From Monodelphis domestica (taxonomy: Eukaryota > Chordata > Mammalia > Didelphimorphia > Didelphidae), in assembly GCF_027887165.1 (NCBI RefSeq), contig NC_077227.1, positions 85,148,102 through 85,212,101 on the forward strand: a DNA stretch of 64,000 nucleotides, read 5' to 3'. This document shows, one piece after another, positions 34,981 through 44,955 of the stretch; the first letter of the stretch is position 1; the number at the start of each line of letters is the position of its first letter. The position numbers and the translations under genes are program-made. Below the pieces are notes generated by a model. The model ran no database searches and was not told where the DNA came from. It saw only the letters and a program-made list of their open reading frames with translations.

Positions 34981-36741
34981 TTGATTATTGTAATTTTAAT
35001 ATTGTATTTCCTTGAAGAACTCACTTCTCAGTCAAACCAACCAATTGCTCCCTCTCATATTCAACAAATTGAAGAACTAAATACTCGGCAGGAGCTTATA
35101 GAGGAAAGTCAGGGAGAGATTGTTGCTTTTATAAGAAGCATGAACAGAGAGTTAAGAACAATATCAGAATCTCTGTCCCACCCTGCTCTGGACAATAACC
35201 CTCTTAACGAACCCACCCCTCCCCCTGGCCCCTTGGCCTCAGAGAACCCTAATTCTAATCAACCCACTCTGAGTACACACCCCACCCAGGCTTCCGACCC
35301 AACACAATCAACTCTAAGTTCACACCCTACCCATACTTCTGATCTTAATCCCTCTACTTCACAACTTACTGATTCCTCCAATCCAAACACCTCTGTATCC
35401 TTTCACACTTCTTCCTTGGCTCCTCCTTCTCATCCTACACAATCCACTTTAAGTTCACATTCCAACCTGAATTCACACCCTACCTCTGATTTTTCTGGCA
35501 CTATGGGACAACAACAAACCCTCTCCTTTAATGTGCCCAACTCTTCTATTTCTCATAGTTACCCCACTGAGAATGGAGCAAGAAGTGTAGAAACAGGAGT
35601 ACCAAATAATTCAGATAGCTTATTTCCTTTAAGGGAAGTACCCACTTTTAATAAAAATGGAAACTTGGTATCTGTAAGACATCATACACCTTTTACCCCT
35701 GAGGATTTAAAAAAATTGAAGGAAGATATGCCATCATTTGAGGACGAACCAATATTAATTATAAAAAAAATAGAGAACATATTCAGAACTTTTGACCCCA
35801 CTTGGTTAGATGTTGAGAATATATTAGAAGAATTATTAACAAAGAGAGAGAAAAATAATATCTTCTCTCTGGCTAATCAAAAACGAGGTAAAAAAGGAAG
35901 TTATTGGCCAACTGAAGATCCACACTGGAACCCCAATGTTGAATTAGATTACACAAAACTAAACCAGGCCAGAGAAGCATTATTGACAGCCATGAGAGCT
36001 TGCTCTGATAGACCTGAAAAATGGTCAAAATTTGAAAAAAACCGACAACATATTGATGAAACACCCTCCCAGTTTATGGACAGACTTATTGACGTAGGGA
36101 ATACATATATGGACCTTGATTTATCCAGAGAAAGAGACATTAGACAAATATGTAGGCAATTTGTTAAGAATTGTTGTTCAGTGGTAAAAGACTATTTTAG
36201 AATGAGCTGTCCTAATTGGGACTCTATGGACCTTGAAGAATTGAGGAGAGTAGCAACCTATGTTTATAAAGGTCGTGTAAAAAGACCTGAGGAAGACAAT
36301 ACATCAGAGGAAGATTTAAAGAAGGAAATTGAAATGTTAAAGAGACAATTGAAAAATAAGGGAGAGACTATAGCCCCTTTGTGGGAATTCACAAATAAAT
36401 CAGTAACTTGCCACTTCTGTGAGAAGAAGGGCCACAAAATGATGGAATGTAGAACCTTTCTTAAGATGATTGGAAGGAATACACAGTTTAATAATAGCTT
36501 TAGAAATAATAACTATAGAAATGATGGTAATGGTTATAGAAACCAGGACAACTATAGAAATGATAATGGTCATAGAAACCAGAATTTTAGAAATTTTAGA
36601 AATTATAATAATGATTATGGAAATAACTATAATAACTATAGAAATAAGAACTTTAGGAACAAAATTATAGAAATAGGAACTGGGAAAATAATGACAATGC
36701 TCCAAATGAAGAAAATGATAATACCCAACAATGAAATATGA
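34981..36741 (+). CDS. gag: endogenous retroviral Gag polyprotein, open over 586 codons
   Basis: Gag forms the retroviral capsid shell and packages RNA. Residues 1-70 start hydrophobic and then become a charged, probably helical stretch (about 25-65). Residues 70-200 are S/T/P/N-rich with imperfect 'TQSTLSSHPT' repeats. Residues about 215-435 resemble the gammaretroviral p30 capsid ('FTPEDLKKLKEDMPSFEDEP', 'DPTWLDVENILEELLT', 'ETPSQFMDRL'). Residues 440-460 are charged. Residues 477-490 are one CCHC knuckle (C477, C480, H485, C490). Residues 500-560 are an N/R/Y-rich tail. The usual matrix start (MGQ..) is missing at the N terminus. An MGQQQT lies at residue 175, too close to capsid to leave a full matrix domain. 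The last 26 residues look frame-shifted. The start is the first ATG of the frame and is not certain. The frame is clean, while every neighbouring L1 is riddled with stops. It could be a young neutral relic or a retained gene. Confidence 0.85.
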   Translation: MIIVILILYFLEELTSQSNQPIAPSHIQQIEELNTRQELIEESQGEIVAFIRSMNRELRTISESLSHPALDNNPLNEPTPPPGPLASENPNSNQPTLSTHPTQASDPTQSTLSSHPTHTSDLNPSTSQLTDSSNPNTSVSFHTSSLAPPSHPTQSTLSSHSNLNSHPTSDFSGTMGQQQTLSFNVPNSSISHSYPTENGARSVETGVPNNSDSLFPLREVPTFNKNGNLVSVRHHTPFTPEDLKKLKEDMPSFEDEPILIIKKIENIFRTFDPTWLDVENILEELLTKREKNNIFSLANQKRGKKGSYWPTEDPHWNPNVELDYTKLNQAREALLTAMRACSDRPEKWSKFEKNRQHIDETPSQFMDRLIDVGNTYMDLDLSRERDIRQICRQFVKNCCSVVKDYFRMSCPNWDSMDLEELRRVATYVYKGRVKRPEEDNTSEEDLKKEIEMLKRQLKNKGETIAPLWEFTNKSVTCHFCEKKGHKMMECRTFLKMIGRNTQFNNSFRNNNYRNDGNGYRNQDNYRNDNGHRNQNFRNFRNYNNDYGNNYNNYRNKNFRNKIIEIGTGKIMTMLQMKKMIIPNNEI

Positions 36742-36899
36742 GAAATGGAGCTCGTCCAAAACATACTCAAGGTGCTAATTACCCTCAGAGAGGTGCCCTT
36801 CATGAGGGTGCCCAAGGAATGTCCCAAATATAAAGAAGATGATTCTTCTTAGATTGTATTGATTTTGTTGATATTAATTAACCATTTTCAATTTTGTCT
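36742..36899 (+). other. gag-pol junction remnant
   Basis: About 160 bp where protease and RT should begin. The first part is Q/R/G/A-coding-like in another frame; the rest is AT-rich. A deletion endpoint is presumed at about 36850-36900. Confidence 0.45.
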
Positions 36900-37414
36900 C
36901 CACTCCAAAGAGTAGGAAAGAATGAACAAAGAACTTAAGACTATGAATGGAAAATTATGCACTGAGACTCATTTAATATGGCCTGAAATCCTACCTCTGG
37001 CCCTATTTTAATCTTAGAAGCAGGCCTAGAGGAGACCTACACATCTCACCATTTGAGATGCTTTTTGGACATCCACCTATACAGGCTAAACCTTTTCCCC
37101 CTGCATATACATCACTATTAGGGGGAGATATTACTATTGCTTCCTATATATAGGAGTTACAGCACAAACTACGTGAACTTCATGAATCTGGAGCTGCAGT
37201 ACAGGCTGGACCATTAGATTTTTCTCTGCATGACCTAAATCCCGGAGATAAAGTTTATATTAAGAATTTCAAGCGAACTGCAGCAACTCAATCTTCATGG
37301 GAAGGACCATTCCAAATATTGTTAACTACTCCAACATCTATAAAGGTTGGAGAAAAGGGCTCTTGGATTCATTGCTCACATGTGAAGAAAGCATCTTCTA
37401 CTGAGACTGATTGA
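36900..37414 (+). pseudogene. pol (relic): retroviral integrase C-terminal relic (pol)
   Basis: Integrase joins viral DNA to the host chromosome. The surviving part starts in the catalytic core at about 36923 with 'MNKELKTMNGKL' and 'WPEILPLAL'. A frameshift or stop near 37010 follows, then 'HISPFEMLFGHPP', then the C-terminal domain 'GDKVYIKNF', 'WEGPFQILLTTPTSIKV' and 'WIHCSHVKKA', ending at a stop at 37412-37414. The WxGPxxxLLTTPT and WIHxSxVKxA blocks are typical of gammaretroviral integrases. The N-terminal zinc domain and most of the DDE core are gone, and an in-frame stop sits near 37150. Non-functional. Confidence 0.85.
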
Positions 37415-38731
37415 CTGTAACCTATCGCATGCATTAGAGATAATAATCCATAGACAAATGGATGCTGTTTTTTGAGAACACATTGAATTACTGATTTTTT
37501 CCTTATTTTTTATTATTTATTTTCTTTATTTTGATTGGAATATTTGATTTTTTCTCATTTCTTGTACTAAAGGTACACATAATTAATATTATTTTTCTGC
37601 AGTAATAGAAGTTTAATACATATATATTCTTGCTATAATGTCAATATATACCTAAAAGCTTTAAACTATGGGAACCTGCTATTTATTGATAAAATATTAT
37701 AGGACTGTGATTAATATTTGTATCTGATTCTAGAAAAAAGGGATAAAAAACAAGGAGCACAGACTTAACCTGAAAAGTGCCAAAAAGAGCACACAGGAAA
37801 TTAGTGTGAGACTCGAGGTTGCGACGCTTGACATACATTAAGTTGTAGGACTTCCTTGTATGTACACTCTCTGTGAAGTACTCATACAAGTACAAAATTT
37901 GACTATCATGCTGGCTCCCTATATCCCTGAGAATGACAAAAAATTTCAGACAAGGGAATAACATTTCCCTATAAAAATAGAATTTTAGTTACGTTTCTTC
38001 TTATATTATGGCAACTTCCTGTAGTCTTGGCTACGAATGGCTAAATGAAATATTACTGCATTCTGTCCTACAGACTTGTGGGATAGAAATTACTTTAAAT
38101 TTGACCTATTCAAGGACCTATTTTGAATTGTTTTTTCTCCTTATGTTTTTGATTATTTTTTCTATTCTTTTGATAATTGACTCATACACCCCCATAACCC
38201 AACATTGCATTCTGAGTTGAATTGAATGTTTTTTAAATACCTACTTCAGGTGGGATTGTATTTTAATTTAAAATCTAAGAATTTTGATTTTTTGTTTGAG
38301 ATTGTATTTTTATGAAAATCCAAGACTTTGATTTTGTTTGAGAAAAGAGAAAAGATCTTCAAGAAAGAAGCTTGAAACTCCTATATCCAGAGAATGGATT
38401 GTTGCATAAAGGTGCAGAAAACCTACACTACAATAAGAATGAACTTTGGATATGATTGATTGATTGAACTGAACTTTGATTGAAATGAACATTTATTGTA
38501 AATGTAGACATTTATGCCAAAAGGGACTGCCCCTAATTTGGCTTTCTGTCAATGCGCCTAGCAAAACATTGGTTTTGCTTTCTTTTCTATTTCCTCCCTC
38601 ACTATTATAATTCCTCTTAGAAAAATTGAATATTGTGTATATCTATAGTTAGAAGTGCATTTAGGATTACAGAATGATTATGTTAAATGATCAATGGGGA
38701 GACTAGTCTCCCAATGATCATCAGGGGGGAT
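37415..38731 (+). other. ERV 3' internal region without recognisable env
   Basis: 1.3 kb between the integrase end and the LTR. A 70-codon frame at 38008-38220 has a hydrophobic stretch but no retroviral envelope motif that I can see. Segments 37591-37733 and 38436-38580 are homologous to the antisense provirus at 46442-51346 (its 48337-48471 and 46836-46970). The region ends in the polypurine tract 'tcagggggga' at 38721-38730. Confidence 0.65.
38721..38731 (+). other. polypurine tract (plus-strand primer)
   Basis: 'tcaggggggat' immediately before the LTR TG. The antisense provirus has the matching context, with 'gactagtct' upstream and a purine run before its LTR. Confidence 0.7.
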
Positions 38732-39969
38732 TGTAAATCTTGAAATTTCTCAGACTTGTGAATGTTAAAAATTTCCACATTGGGGAATTCTCCATTGGAA
38801 CAATTCCCTACGGGGAACATTCCCCATTTTGACAGTGAGAACTCTACTTGGATCAGAAATGGGAGGACCTCTGCTCCACCCGTACTTGGGACTGCTTTGG
38901 GGGAGAGAACTCCTTGCTAAACAATGAAAGTACTTTAACCCATACTTATAATGAGGCAAAAAGTTCTTTAAGCCATGCCTATTTTTAGAATTAATACAGT
39001 GGGGTGCTAAGTACCTATTAAAGGTCAGGCAACTTGTAAACTTGCCAGGAGCAAAGAGGTGAAAACTTATTCAGAAGTTTTTCTGGTTCAAACTTACTAA
39101 AGGGATTAGTCGACCCAGCAGTGTTTTTTTTTTTTTTTTTGATTCAAACTTACTAAAGGGATTAGTCGGCCCAGCAGTGAATTCAGAATGGGCTGTCCCT
39201 TGGAAAACGTCTACTGTGATTGGTAGATGGAAGAACTTAGGGGAGGTGACATAGGAGAAAACCCCCTATATAAAAAAAAGCAGAATCTCTCATGAGGATG
39301 GCTTAAGGAAAATCCTTTTGGAGAAAAGCTCTTGGGAGAGGCTTTGAAGAAGGGAAGCTCTTGGAGGACAATCTCTAAGGAGGTCTCACTGGAGCTCCTC
39401 TGAGGAGACTCTTTCCCTCTGGAGGCTTTTGAAAGAGGCCCTTTGAAACAGTCTCTGGCTGGAAGGCTCTTTGAGGAGGACTCTGGCTGGAACTCTCTCT
39501 GAGGAGACTTTGTCACTAGAATCCTTGCTTAGACAGACCTTGTGGTGAGTGATAAAAGACTGACTGACTGATCTCTCTCTCTTAAGACTCAGGTCTAGGC
39601 CATGTTGGCTTAAGGCCCTTCATACTTATTTCTTTTTTACTCTTTCTCTCTTTCTTTAATTCCTCTTTGTATTATTAATTAAATTCTCTATAAAACCCAG
39701 TTGACTTGGGTATATTCATAATTTGGAATATTTCCCTGGTGACCACCTTATATTTGATTAAAAACCAAGACACTGTAGTGAAACATATTTTCTGCGGTCA
39801 AAAATTTACTCACCCACTGTTATATCTACTATAATTTATATCTTCCACTATTTTACTCACTACAGTTTACAATCTCAACCATTTTAACTCTTACAGTTTA
39901 TGACCCCAACTCTTTTAACTGCCACAGTTTATGGCAGACAACTATTTTAATTGTTACAGTTCCCCAACA
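38732..39969 (+). mobile_element. 3' LTR of the gag-bearing ERV
   Basis: 1238 bp from 'tgtaaatctt' to 'ttccccaaca' (TG..CA). TATA-like 'ctatataaaa' lies at 39268-39277. The family is fixed by similarity to solo LTRs 1 and 2. No canonical AATAAA was seen; 'attaaa' near 39680 is a possible substitute. The U3 start holds a cluster of GGGGAA/TTCCCC palindromes (38775-38830). A 39-bp segment is duplicated around a T tract at 39085-39179. The next bases 'tgtc' should be the target duplication but cannot be checked because the 5' LTR is missing. Confidence 0.92.
39085..39179 (+). repeat. 39-bp duplication around a poly-T tract in the 3' LTR
   Basis: 'ttcaaacttactaaagggattagtcg(a/g)cccagcagtg' occurs at 39085-39123 and 39141-39179, separated by 17 T. 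The two copies differ at two positions. Confidence 0.95.
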
Positions 39970-40424
39970 TGTCCCATGATTAGTTACAATCTTTCATTTT
40001 TCAAAATGGTTTTATTTTATTCAGCAAAACAGTAAAGCAATCAATTAAACAGGGAAGTTGGGAAAACTGGCATGTGTGTATATGTGTGACTTTCTCTTTG
40101 CTTCCCTTCTTTTGAATGTATACAAGCTTCTCTATATTGTCCCTGTCACCTTTCACCCTTGACTTTTTCTTCCATGTTTAAACTCATTATTTAATTAAAT
40201 TCAATAAAATATTTGAAACATTATATATACAAACATTAAAACATATTAATTAAAACATAGATACAACACAAATGCTGCTGTTAGGGAGTTTACAGTGCAA
40301 TAGACAAAACAACATGTACCCAAATGTTATGATATAAGCAAAAGAAAGTAATACATAAGAAAAGAAAGATATAAGTAAAAGGGAAAGTAAAGGAGTACAA
40401 ATTTAAGTTATCAAGGCTCTAGGA
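39970..40424. other. unassigned AT-rich sequence
   Basis: No gene or repeat recognised. Confidence 0.3.
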
Positions 40425-40625
40425 TTGTGGATCTGGAGCTGGAAGAGACATAAGAGATTGCCTAGTTCCATCCTCTTCTTTTAGAAGTGAGGGAACTGAG
40501 GTTCAGAGGGATTTAATTATTTGCCCAAGGTGCCAGGGAGAGAAAAGTACCATAGATAAGATTTAATCTTGGGTCCAATGACTATAAGGTGAGTTTTCTT
40601 CTACTATGTCATCTTCCTGAGGAAT
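40425..40625 (-). repeat. MIR-family SINE relic
   Basis: 'ctggaagagacataagagattgcctagttccatcc', 'gaactgaggttcagagggatttaattatttgcccaaggtgcc'. Confidence 0.65.
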
Positions 40626-40629
40626 TTAA

Positions 40630-40850
40630 GGAGAGAGATCACTCGTTTTGGGAAAGGGAGGTAGAAGAAAGTTTCATGAAGGTGTTGGTATCTGAGATGT
40701 GCCTTGAAAGTGTAGGGATCTCTCAAAGAAGGTAGTTACTTCAACAGGCCAAGATGTAGGGATTAGTCTATTTGAGGTAAGATGGGTTATGTGACCAAAG
40801 AGCTGACTATGAGAGAGAGCAAAAGAATGAGAGATAGAAAGGATTCCAAA
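40630..40850 (+). repeat. L2-like LINE fragment
   Basis: 'gtatctgagatgtgccttgaaag', 'tcaaagaaggtagttac', 'aacaggccaagatg' resemble the L2 region seen at 2660. Confidence 0.4.
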
Positions 40851-41259
40851 TTCTTTGAAATATATAAACCATTTACTCTATGCTAATCCCTGAAGCTATA
40901 AAGTAGTATTTTTGGAATTGAGGGAGCCATTCCAATTCTAGTCTACCACTTCAAGCTTTGGGATAACATGAAATAAAAAATAGCTTTCCCTTATTAATCT
41001 AGAACAGGGTCCTTTGATCTATTTTTGTATGGTCTATGAGCCAGAAATGTTTTTCTTAATATATTTTAAGATCAAGTTTTACTGTACTTAAAAATCTAAA
41101 AACTATTCTGAACTGGAAGTCCATGGAATGGATTTGGCTCTTTAGATGTAGTTTTCTGATCCCTGATCTAGACCCAAATGGAATCAATGTAACTTCTCTT
41201 CCTTCTCTTTAATACATCCCCAAAGTGAAGAAATAGTCATACAAGGATAAGCAAATTTA
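40851..41259. other. unassigned sequence
   Basis: No gene or repeat recognised. Confidence 0.3.
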
Positions 41260-41430
41260 GGGGAAGAAGGGATCCTAGAGACCATAAAATCCGACCCTTA
41301 TATTTTGAGGAAACTGAGGCCCAGGGGAGCCTGGATCACACAATGAATAACTCTGAGTCAGGATTTGAACTCAGGTCTTCACAACTCCAAGTTTAACACT
41401 CTATCCCCTTGCCTACCTAGTTGCCTTAAG
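41260..41430 (-). repeat. MIR-family SINE relic
   Basis: 'ttgaggaaactgaggcccaggggag', 'gtcaggatttgaactcaggtcttc', 'ttaacactctatccccttgcc' form a reverse MIR. Confidence 0.75.
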
Positions 41431-42442
41431 GTAGATTATAGAAATATGCCTGTAGATTTTAAAAATTAATATTTAATACTCCAATTATTAGATTTAATAA
41501 TATTTATTAATATTTAACTTGAAGCAAAGGGAAAGTAAAAGGCTAGAGAAACCGAGGGAGCTCACCAGCCTTCCACATGGAAAGGAGAATGAGGGAGGTA
41601 CTATCCACAGCTTAAAACTCATAATGTAAAGGACTCATGTAAGCAGAAAGGGAAAATGGAATTTTGGGATGAGAAAAGAATGCTAGTAGACGAAGTCCAA
41701 AGTATATAAAATTTCCATTTATACATGCCTGAGGCAGCTAATTATGACCTGAACTTTTGTAAGAAGATGTGACCACCTTGTCTTGGGGGTTCTCAAGTGG
41801 CCCAGAAGAAGAAAATAATCCTGGGAATGTGGGAGGAAGTTTGAGGAGAGCTTGTTTTAAGAGGAAAGGATGAACAGAGAGAATCTAAATAGAAGGGAGA
41901 GGATGGTTACACCCTGAGATGCTCAGCTTTAGCTTTTGTTGCCCCACTTTCACACTTTTGATATGTGATCTTGCTCTACTAGCTCAATTGGTTGCCTCTG
42001 ACTCTGGTCAGGTTGCACTGTTCACCCTATTCAATCTCCATCAAATCAGCTTTCATACACTGACTGCCTCCTACTTAGTGGAAGGGATATTTCAACACCC
42101 CAGTCATAGTCTGAGCTTCCCTCATGGTATACATTCTCTCCTTGTCCCAGTCTCCTCTCAGAAAGCATAAGGTAAACATGTGGCCTTTAGCAGTTTTATG
42201 ACTGAGTCTCCATATTTGTATGCTTTGGAGGGCATCAAAAAACCTCTTTGATGCCGAATATGCATTTAAAAACTGAAATGATACCATACCCATTAAGGAA
42301 GGAGAGAGCAAAGAAGGTTTCATATACTGCCCAGGGATATTGTCATAATTTTACATATATAAAAGGTCTGTGTGCTTATATTTTCAATATTACTTCTAAG
42401 TCTATTGGGGACTTGAATCTGCAAAGTGCTTCTGACCAGGTC
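41431..42442. other. unassigned sequence
   Basis: About 1 kb without recognised features. Open frames here are under 90 codons and have no family signature. Confidence 0.3.
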
Positions 42443-43342
42443 AATACTATCAATAAACACATGGAAAAAGTGTTCTAAATTCCTCCTGATTAGAGAAATG
42501 CAAATAAAAACAACTCTGGAGTACTGCCTTACACATAGCAGACTGGTCAATATGGCAGCAAAGGAAAGTGATAAATGTTAGAGGGGATATGGTAATAGTT
42601 GGACACTAATACACTGCCGGTGGTGTTATGAATTAATCTGATCATCTTGGAAGGCAATTTGGAACTGTATCCAAAGGGCTTACCCTTTGATCCAGCCATA
42701 GCACTGATGGGTTTGTGCCTCAAAGAGATAATAAGGAAAAATACTTGTACAAAAATATTTATAGCTGTGTTCTTTGTGGTGGAAAAAATTAGAAAATGAG
42801 GGGGTGTCTATCAATTGGGGAATGGTTGAATAAATTGTGATATCTGATGATGATGGAATACTATTGTGCTGAAAGGAATGATGAACTGGAGGAATTCCAT
42901 GTGAACTGGAACAACCTCCAGGAACTGATGCAGAGTGAAAGGAGCAGAACCAGGAGAACATTATACACAGAGATTGATACATTGTGGCATAATCAAATGT
43001 AATAGACTTTTCTTTTAGCAGCAATACAATGATCCAGGAAAATCTAGAGGAACTTATGTGAAAGAACACTATCCCCATCCAGAGAAAGAACTGTGGGAGT
43101 AGAAACCCAGAAGAAAAGCATATAATTGATCACATAGATGTATGGGGATATGATTAGGGTTTTGATGCTAAAAGATCACTCTATTGCAAATATGAATAGC
43201 ATGGAAATAAGTTTTTAACAATGATACATGAATAACCCAGTGGCATTTTTTGTTAGCTCTGGGATGGGGAGGAGGGAAGAGGAGTGGGAAATATTATGAA
43301 TCATTTAACCATGGAAAAACATTCTAAATAAATAAAAAATAG
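42443..43342 (+). mobile_element. L1 LINE 3' end, sense orientation, 5'-truncated
   Basis: The only sense-strand L1 in the window. It opens in the ORF2 C-terminal region ('cctgattagagaaatgcaaataaaaacaactctgg'), crosses 'ctttgatccagccatagcactgatgg' and 'ggggaatggttgaataaattgtgatat', runs through the 3' UTR, and ends in an A-rich 'aaataaataaaaaat'. About 900 bp, decayed. Confidence 0.9.
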
Positions 43343-43989
43343 AAGTAGTACTAATCACTGGCCCCAACAGTAAGAGAAACATATAAAGTGGGGGCTTGCA
43401 CCAATGCTGTAGGGAGACAGATACCCTCCAGATCCTCACTATATTCCTAGAACCCTGAGCTGAAGATGTAACAGCCTGAATTTGGATAATGGGTAAGAGT
43501 ATTCTCACTACATAAATGTTTGTCTAATGTTCAGGTACTAGTCTTCCATCCCAATCCATAGAAAAGGAACATATATGCCTGGGAAGTTCTATGGAGTTAC
43601 AGGAAAATGTGGTGGTCATGATTTAACAGGCTGGGGTAGAACAATTGCCAAGTTTCATACTGACTTCTCTTGGGAACAGAGACTCATAAAATTGTTCTAA
43701 GTTTGTAAACATTAAATTCCATGATGACACACTATGACCTCTTATTAGTTTGTTTTATTTGTTCTCTTAGTGACTAATTGAGTCTCTGCAAGGAAAATAG
43801 GGAACTATTCTATATAGGTGGCAAGATTTTTCTTTCTATCCCCAAATAAAGAAATCCCTGTGATTTCAAATTTCAAATTAATTTGATAGAGAACATATTT
43901 ATAATTTTAATAATAGCTAACATTTATTAATATAGTACTTTAAGACTTTCAAAAGGCTTTATGTATGCCCTCTCATCTGATCCTCCAAT
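43343..43989. other. unassigned sequence
   Basis: No gene or repeat recognised. Confidence 0.3.
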
Positions 43990-44815
43990 CAATATATGTG
44001 AGCTAGTTCCCATAGTCATTATCTAGTTCCCATAGATAGTGCCTAGTTTCTTTAGGTATTTAGTAGTTTGTAAAAGTATAAGCAAAACAACATGGATATT
44101 ATCAATTACCCAAAGATATTACCTAATCCTTATAGGCATTACCTATTCTCTATAAGTATTACCTAATTTCCATTGGTATTGTCTAGTTTTATAGGTACTG
44201 CCTTTAGGCAGCCAGGTTGTACAGTTTATATAGAGCACTGAATCTAGAGTCAGGAAAACTTGTGTTCAAATTTGACCTCAAACTTAGGTGAGCTGTATGA
44301 TCCTGGGCAAGTCATTTAACTCTGTTTGCCTCAGTTTCCTCATCTATACAATGATATGGAGAAAGAAATGGCAAACCAGTCCAGTATCTTTGCCAAGAAA
44401 ATCCCTAAAAAGGGATCACAAAGAGTTGGACATAACTGAAAATGGCTAAACAACAATAATTCCTAGAAGTAGTATAAAGATATCATAGATATAATGTAGT
44501 TTCCATAGGTATTCCATAGGTTTCATTGGTATTGCCAAGTTCCCAGAAATATTACTTCCATACCCTTGATATCACTTAGTACCTATTGGTACTACCTAGT
44601 CTCCATAAGCATTACCTTATTCCCATAAGTATTATCTAGTTTCCAAAGATATTGCCTAGTATCCATATTTATTATCTAGATACCATATGTATCATTTAAT
44701 TCCTGTAGATATTACATAGACATTATAGGCATTACCTAAGTCCCATAGATCTTACCTAGTTCCTAGACATATTATTTAGTCTTCATAGGCATTATCTAAA
44801 TCCCAAAGTTATGTC
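43990..44815 (+). repeat. degenerate 20-bp minisatellite interrupted by a SINE
   Basis: Successive 20-bp units resemble ACCTAGTTTCCATAGGTATT, for example 'acctaatccttataggcatt', 'acctagtctccataagcatt' and 'acctaagtcccatagatctt'. Five clear units lie at 44101-44198 and about 16 at 44482-44809, with looser copies from 43990. The phase is kept at 20 bp over long runs. Each consensus unit holds an ACCTA...TAGGT inverted repeat with a 7-nt spacer. A MAR1-like SINE occupies 44204-44459. Confidence 0.88.
44204..44459 (+). mobile_element. MAR1-like SINE inserted in the minisatellite
   Basis: Complete layout: head 'ggcagccaggttgtacag', 'gtcaggaaaacttgtgttcaaat', CORE 'cctgggcaagtcatttaactctgtttgcctcag', RTE-type tail 'ccaagaaaatccc..gggatcacaaagagttggac', and A/C-rich end. 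No clear duplication of the target was found. Confidence 0.85.
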
Positions 44816-44955
44816 TATTTTCTAAATATGGAAGCTAAGGGAGTCTCAGAGAGATGACGTAACTTGCCCAAGCTACCCATTTGGTAAATATCAGAGTTAA
44901 ACTGCTCTTTTCTGCCCTGACCTATATAGTTCAACATCGTTTTCCACCATAGTAC
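44816..44955 (-). repeat. MIR-family SINE relic
   Basis: 'ggaagctaagggagtctcagagagatgacgtaacttgcccaagctaccc' is a reverse MIR core. Confidence 0.65.

Larger units (their letters stand above)
34440..39969 (+). mobile_element. class I endogenous retrovirus, gag retained, pol/env and 5' LTR deleted
   Basis: Order on the + strand: leader-like region, gag (34981-36741), integrase C-terminal relic (about 36900-37414), a non-coding 3' region, a polypurine tract and the 3' LTR. The capsid homology, single CCHC knuckle and integrase ending are gammaretrovirus-like. Protease, RT, RNase H and the first part of integrase are absent, since only about 160 bp separate gag from the integrase relic. No recognisable env remains. 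No 5' LTR was found, and the left edge is uncertain within about 100 bp. Such an element cannot make infectious virus; only gag could still be translated. Confidence 0.88.

Noticed and set aside
35503..35520. MGQQQT as the true Gag start
   Set aside because: It would leave only about 40 residues before capsid, and the frame is open far upstream; kept as a remark only.
36400..36759. 119-codon minus frame rich in I, S and V
   Set aside because: Antisense shadow of the N/R-rich gag tail.
38008..38220. 70-codon frame with a hydrophobic stretch, considered as an env transmembrane remnant
   Set aside because: No envelope motif (CWLC, CX6CC, immunosuppressive-like region) seen; hydrophobicity alone in AT-rich DNA is weak evidence.
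42680..43078. 132-codon minus frame
   Set aside because: Antisense shadow of the sense L1 3' end at 42443-43342.
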